From Deltaproteobacteria bacterium (GTDB lineage: Bacteria > Desulfobacterota > Deferrimicrobia > Deferrimicrobiales > Deferrimicrobiaceae), in assembly GCA_025357175.1 (NCBI GenBank), contig JANXPS010000079.1, forward strand, positions 1 to 9,917: DNA of 9,917 nt. Direction: 5' to 3'. The notes under the pieces are model-generated. The model did not search any database and was not told the DNA's origin. It was given only the letters and a program-made list of their open reading frames with translations. Of this stretch, positions 6,445-9,917 are shown in pieces; position 1 is the stretch's first letter, and every line of letters starts with the position of its first letter. Both the position numbers and the translations under genes were made by a program.

Positions 6445-8973
6445 ATGGAGAATTTCGCCAAGCCGGCACAACGGCGCACCATCCAGGACGAGATGTGCCA
6501 GAGCTATCTCGATTACGCCATGAGCGTCATCGTGGGCCGCGCGCTGCCCGACGTCCGCGACGGTCTCAAGCCCGTCCAGCGCCGCATCCTGTTCGCGATG
6601 CACGACCTCGGAAACGAGTTCGGCAAGCCTTATAAAAAGTCGGCCCGCATCGTCGGCGACGTCATCGGCAAATACCATCCCCACGGCGACAGCTCGGTCT
6701 ACGACGCACTCGTCCGGATGGTCCAGGACTTCTCGCTCCGCTACCCGATGGTCGACGGCCAGGGCAACTTCGGCTCGGTCGACGGCGACTCGGCCGCCGC
6801 CATGCGGTACACCGAATCGCGCATGTCCAAGATCGCGGGCGAGATGCTGTCCGACATCGACAAGCAGACCGTCGAGATGGGCCCCAACTACGACGGCTCG
6901 CTCGAGGAGCCGAAAGTCCTCCCCGCCCGCATTCCCAACCTGCTTATAAACGGCAGCGCCGGCATCGCGGTCGGCATGGCCACCTCGATCCCGCCCCACA
7001 ACCTGGGCGAAGTGCTCGACGCCCTGCTGGCGCTCATCGCGAACCCGGCCGTCACGATCGACGAACTGATGGCGTTCGTCCCCGCGCCCGACTTCCCGAC
7101 CGGCGGCATCCTCTACGGGCTCGAGAACGTGCGAGAGGCCTACCGCACGGGGCGCGGCAGCGTCCAGATCCGCGCACGCGCCATCATCGAGAAGATGAAG
7201 AAGGGCGACCGCGAGCACATCGTCATCAGCGAACTGCCGTTCCAGGTCAACAAGGCGCGCCTGATCGAGAAGATCGCCGATCTCGTCCGCGACAAGTCGA
7301 TCGAGGAGATCTCCGACATCCGCGACGAGTCCGACCGCGACGGCATGCGCATCGTCATCGAGCTCAAGCGCGACGCCGTCTCCGAGGTCGTCCTCAACAA
7401 CCTGTTCAAGCAGACGCAGATGCAGACGTCGTTCACCGTCCAGTTCCTGGCGATCGTCCAGAACCGGCCCCGGACGATGAACCTCAAGGAGCTGCTCGAG
7501 GAGTTCCTGCTGTTCCGCCGAGAGGTCGTCACACGGCGCACCGTCTTCCTCCTGAACAAGGCCGAAGCACGCGCCCATATCCTCGAGGGGCTGAAGATCG
7601 CGCTCGACCGTCTGGACGAGGTCATCAAGCTGATCCGCGCCTCCAGGGACGCATCGGTGGCGAAGGAAGGGCTCATGTCCACCTTCGGCCTCTCCGTTCT
7701 CCAGTCTCAGGCGATCCTCGAGATGCGGCTGCAGCGGCTCACCGGACTCGAACGAGACAAGATCATGGCCGAGCTGGCCGAGGTGATGGAAGAGATCAAG
7801 CGGCTAAAGAAGATCCTGGGCGAGGAGCCCGAGCTGCTGCGCGTCATCCGCGATGAGTTCCGCGAGATCCGCGAGAAGTATTCCGACCCCCGCCGTTCCG
7901 AGATCGTTTGGGAAACCAAGGACATGCGGCTCGAGGACCTGATCGCCGACGAGGAGATGGTCGTCACCGTTTCCCACACGGGCTACATCAAGCGCAACCC
8001 GATCGATCTCTACCGTTCCCAGAAACGGGGCGGCAAAGGCAAGGTCGGGATGGGGACCAAGGACGAGGATTTCGTTTCCGACCTCTTCATCGCCACGATG
8101 CACGCGTACGTCATGTTTTTCTCCGACCAGGCCAAGGTCTACTGGCTCAAGGTCCACGAACTGCCCGAGGCGGGGCGCGTGGCCAAGGGGCGCGCGATCG
8201 TCAACCTGCTCTCTCTGTCTCCGGGCGAGCAGATCGCTTCCATTCTCCCGGTCCGTGAGTTCACCGAGGGTCGCTTCATCATGATGGCGACCGCGCAGGG
8301 CGTCATCAAGAAGACCGATCTGATGGACTATTCCCGCCCGCGCGCCGGCGGCATCATCGCGATGGGCCTGAACGAGGGCGACCGCCTGATCGCGACCGCG
8401 CTCACCTCCGGCTCCGACGAGGTATCGCTCTCCACGCGGCAGGGGATGTCGATCCGCTTTCCCGAGGGCGACGTCCGTTCGATGGGGCGCAGCGCCGTCG
8501 GCGTTCGCGGCATCGACCTTCACGGCGACGACACGGTCGTCGGGATGGAAATCCTCAACCCGCACGGGTCGCTCCTCACCGTCACCGAAAAGGGCTACGG
8601 CAAGCGCACGGCGGTCGCGGAATACCGCAACCAGTCGCGCGGCGGCAAGGGGATCAAGACGCTCAAGGTGACCGAGAAGACGGGCAACGTCGTCGGCGTG
8701 TCGCAGGTGTCCGACGAGCACGACATCATGATCGTCACCGACGGCGGCATGATCATCCGGATGCCGGTCCGCCAGATCCGGGTCATCGGCCGCAACACGC
8801 AGGGCGTCCGCCTCATCGACGTCCGGGGCGACCAGCGCGTCATGTCGTTCGCCCGGCTTGCCGAGACCGAGGAGCACGAGGAACCGGAAGAACCCGGGGC
8901 GCCCGAGCCGCCGGAAACGGCCGAAAGCCAGGAAGTCGTCGAAGCTCCCGGCACGCCGACACCGAAGGAATAA
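6445..8973 (+). CDS. gyrA: DNA gyrase subunit A
   Basis: Predicted 842-residue GyrA, the DNA-breaking and rejoining subunit that with GyrB introduces negative supercoils. The breakage-reunion domain spans about 10-490, with YHPHGDSSVYD and the active-site Tyr122 in AAMRYTE, numbered as in E. coli. The quinolone-determining region keeps Ser83 and Asp87, the residues usual in sensitive enzymes. The C-terminal DNA-wrapping beta-pinwheel (about 495-805) carries the GyrA box QKRGGKG at 526-532, which distinguishes gyrase from topoisomerase IV ParC. A related SRGGKG lies at 731-736 in a later blade. The protein ends in an acidic, Pro/Glu-rich tail (805-842). Length is within the usual 800-875. The ATG at 6445 has AGGAG at 6428-6432, a rather long 12 nt upstream, and the MENFAK...QDEM start fits family N-termini. 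It diverges from the kinase and lies 4 nt before gpsA, so it is probably the first gene of a gyrA-gpsA transcript. Confidence 0.98.
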   Translation: MENFAKPAQRRTIQDEMCQSYLDYAMSVIVGRALPDVRDGLKPVQRRILFAMHDLGNEFGKPYKKSARIVGDVIGKYHPHGDSSVYDALVRMVQDFSLRYPMVDGQGNFGSVDGDSAAAMRYTESRMSKIAGEMLSDIDKQTVEMGPNYDGSLEEPKVLPARIPNLLINGSAGIAVGMATSIPPHNLGEVLDALLALIANPAVTIDELMAFVPAPDFPTGGILYGLENVREAYRTGRGSVQIRARAIIEKMKKGDREHIVISELPFQVNKARLIEKIADLVRDKSIEEISDIRDESDRDGMRIVIELKRDAVSEVVLNNLFKQTQMQTSFTVQFLAIVQNRPRTMNLKELLEEFLLFRREVVTRRTVFLLNKAEARAHILEGLKIALDRLDEVIKLIRASRDASVAKEGLMSTFGLSVLQSQAILEMRLQRLTGLERDKIMAELAEVMEEIKRLKKILGEEPELLRVIRDEFREIREKYSDPRRSEIVWETKDMRLEDLIADEEMVVTVSHTGYIKRNPIDLYRSQKRGGKGKVGMGTKDEDFVSDLFIATMHAYVMFFSDQAKVYWLKVHELPEAGRVAKGRAIVNLLSLSPGEQIASILPVREFTEGRFIMMATAQGVIKKTDLMDYSRPRAGGIIAMGLNEGDRLIATALTSGSDEVSLSTRQGMSIRFPEGDVRSMGRSAVGVRGIDLHGDDTVVGMEILNPHGSLLTVTEKGYGKRTAVAEYRNQSRGGKGIKTLKVTEKTGNVVGVSQVSDEHDIMIVTDGGMIIRMPVRQIRVIGRNTQGVRLIDVRGDQRVMSFARLAETEEHEEPEEPGAPEPPETAESQEVVEAPGTPTPKE
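8964..8969 (+). promoter_or_regulatory. Ribosome binding site deciding the gpsA start
   Basis: GAAGGA lies inside the last codons of gyrA, 8 nt before the in-frame GTG at 8978. The alternative GTG at 8990 would be 20 nt away, too far. The site therefore favours 8978 and suggests translational coupling to gyrA. Confidence 0.55.
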
Positions 8974-8977
8974 CTGG

Positions 8978-9917
8978 GTGGTCGCGGCGGTGGACGAAAA
9001 AATCGCGGTCGTCGGCGCCGGTTCCTGGGGAACGGCGATCGCCGTTCTCCTGGCGCAGCGGCACGTCGAGGTTTCCCTCTGGGCGCACGAGAGCGAGGTC
9101 GTACGCCAGATTCTCGAAACGCGCGAGAACGGGGCTTTCCTTCCCGGCATCCGGATTCCCGAAGCGATCGTTCCCACGAACGACCTCGCCGCCGCGGTCG
9201 CGGGGAAAACGATCGTCGCTTTCGTCGTGCCTTCCGGCCACCTCCGGGATGTGGCCTCCCGGTGCGCCCCCTTTCTTGCCCCAGGCTGCTGCGTCGTCTC
9301 GCTGACCAAGGGTCTGGAACCATCCTCCCTGAAACGCATGACCGAGCTGCTCGAGGAAGTGCTGCCCGACACGATTTCCGGTCCGGCGGTTCTTTCCGGC
9401 CCCACCTTCGCGCGGGAAGTCGCCGAGGGAAAGCCGTCTGGCGCGACGGTCGCCGCCCGGGACATTTCGGTTGCGCGCCGGCTTCAGGACGCGTTTTCCG
9501 GCAACCGCTTCCGCGTCTATGCCGAGACCGACGTCGTCGGCATCGAGGTGGGCGGCGCGCTGAAAAACGTGATGGCGATCGCCGCCGGCATGTGCGACGG
9601 TCTCGCCTTCGGGCACAACGCCCGGGCGCTGCTGATCTCGCGCGGCCTGGCCGAGATCAACCGGGTCGGCGTCTATCTGGGCGCCCATGCCCAGACGTTT
9701 TCGGGGCTGGCCGGCCTCGGCGACCTGGTGCTGACCTGTACGGGCGACCAATCGCGCAACCGGACCGTCGGCATTCGGCTTGGCCGGGGCGAAACGATCG
9801 CCGACATCCTGTCGGGCATGACGATGGTGGCCGAAGGGGTCAACACGGCGAAGGCGGCGTTCACGCTGGCCTCGCGCACGGGCGTTCCGATGCCGATCTC
9901 CGAGCAGGTCTACCGGA
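8978..9917 (+). CDS. gpsA: NAD(P)-dependent glycerol-3-phosphate dehydrogenase (3' end cut off)
   Basis: The first 313 codons of GpsA, which reduces dihydroxyacetone phosphate to sn-glycerol 3-phosphate, the backbone for phospholipid synthesis, in the cytoplasm. The Rossmann fold opens with KIAVVGAGSWGTAIA, whose GxGxxG motif is at about 13-18. Further signatures are LTKGLE with Lys111, LSGPTFAREVA near 139-149, and ALKNVMAIAAG with the probable catalytic Lys196. The family's substrate-binding block GLAGLGDLVLTCTG begins at about 243, followed by QSRNRTVG and then VAEGVNTAK. The family is usually about 325-340 residues, so some 15-25 residues are missing past the window edge. There is no suitable ATG at the start. 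GTG at 8978 (preferred, Shine-Dalgarno GAAGGA 8 nt upstream) or GTG at 8990 are the candidates; the latter starts VDEKIAVVG, closer to typical N-termini. The gene begins 4 nt after the gyrA stop, indicating an operon. Confidence 0.95.
   Translation, partial: MVAAVDEKIAVVGAGSWGTAIAVLLAQRHVEVSLWAHESEVVRQILETRENGAFLPGIRIPEAIVPTNDLAAAVAGKTIVAFVVPSGHLRDVASRCAPFLAPGCCVVSLTKGLEPSSLKRMTELLEEVLPDTISGPAVLSGPTFAREVAEGKPSGATVAARDISVARRLQDAFSGNRFRVYAETDVVGIEVGGALKNVMAIAAGMCDGLAFGHNARALLISRGLAEINRVGVYLGAHAQTFSGLAGLGDLVLTCTGDQSRNRTVGIRLGRGETIADILSGMTMVAEGVNTAKAAFTLASRTGVPMPISEQVYR

Noticed and set aside
6415..7578. 387-residue open frame on the - strand opposite gyrA
   Set aside because: It is antisense to the most conserved part of GyrA, and its Asp/Val/Leu/His-rich composition reflects reverse-complemented codons.
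7804..9465. 553-residue open frame on the - strand spanning the gyrA 3' end and gpsA
   Set aside because: Both + strand genes have diagnostic motifs throughout. This frame has none and crosses the gene boundary.
1..9917. Search for a novel system: CRISPR repeats, retron-like RNA, toxin-antitoxin pairs, mobile element ends, tRNA genes
   Set aside because: No regularly spaced repeats, terminal inverted repeats, target-site duplications, small gene pairs or tRNA-like folds were found. The window is densely packed with housekeeping genes.

Overview
The window reads as an ordinary chromosomal stretch of a GC-rich (roughly two-thirds G+C by eye) Gram-negative bacterium. No phage, IS element, CRISPR array, tRNA, rRNA or toxin-antitoxin module was seen. 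The two-domain iron-sulfur fumarase, the atypical 2-Cys thiol peroxidase, the dCache/PAS hybrid histidine kinase and the gyrA-gpsA order would fit a deltaproteobacterial (Desulfobacterota/Desulfuromonadota-like) lineage. That placement is an inference from gene content, not something the sequence proves.

Layout. Bases 1-50 hold the last codons of an upstream gene on the + strand. It is followed by tpx (thiol peroxidase, 82-597), a secreted or membrane-anchored Tim44-like domain protein (629-1591) and a class I fumarate hydratase (1675-3288). These all run on the + strand with short gaps, and a perfect -10 hexamer precedes the fumarase. A strong GC hairpin with a T-rich tail (3329-3366) closes this block. 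The next gene converges on it: a ~1000-residue hybrid sensor histidine kinase on the - strand (6363 down to 3367). It diverges from gyrA (6445-8973) across a short AT-rich gap that carries promoter-like elements for both directions. gyrA is followed after only 4 nt by gpsA (8978 to the window edge), which begins with GTG and is cut off at its 3' end.

How the genes relate. The set is mostly housekeeping: peroxide defence (Tpx), the TCA cycle (fumarase), DNA supercoiling (GyrA) and phospholipid precursor synthesis (GpsA). Two genes are less defined, the Tim44-like envelope protein and the orphan hybrid kinase. Coding density is high and no gene-free stretch exceeds about 85 nt. I looked for an undescribed system and found none. 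The points worth a second look are modest: the divergent kinase/gyrA control region, homopolymer tracts inside the Tim44-like gene, an orphan hybrid kinase, and start-codon questions.
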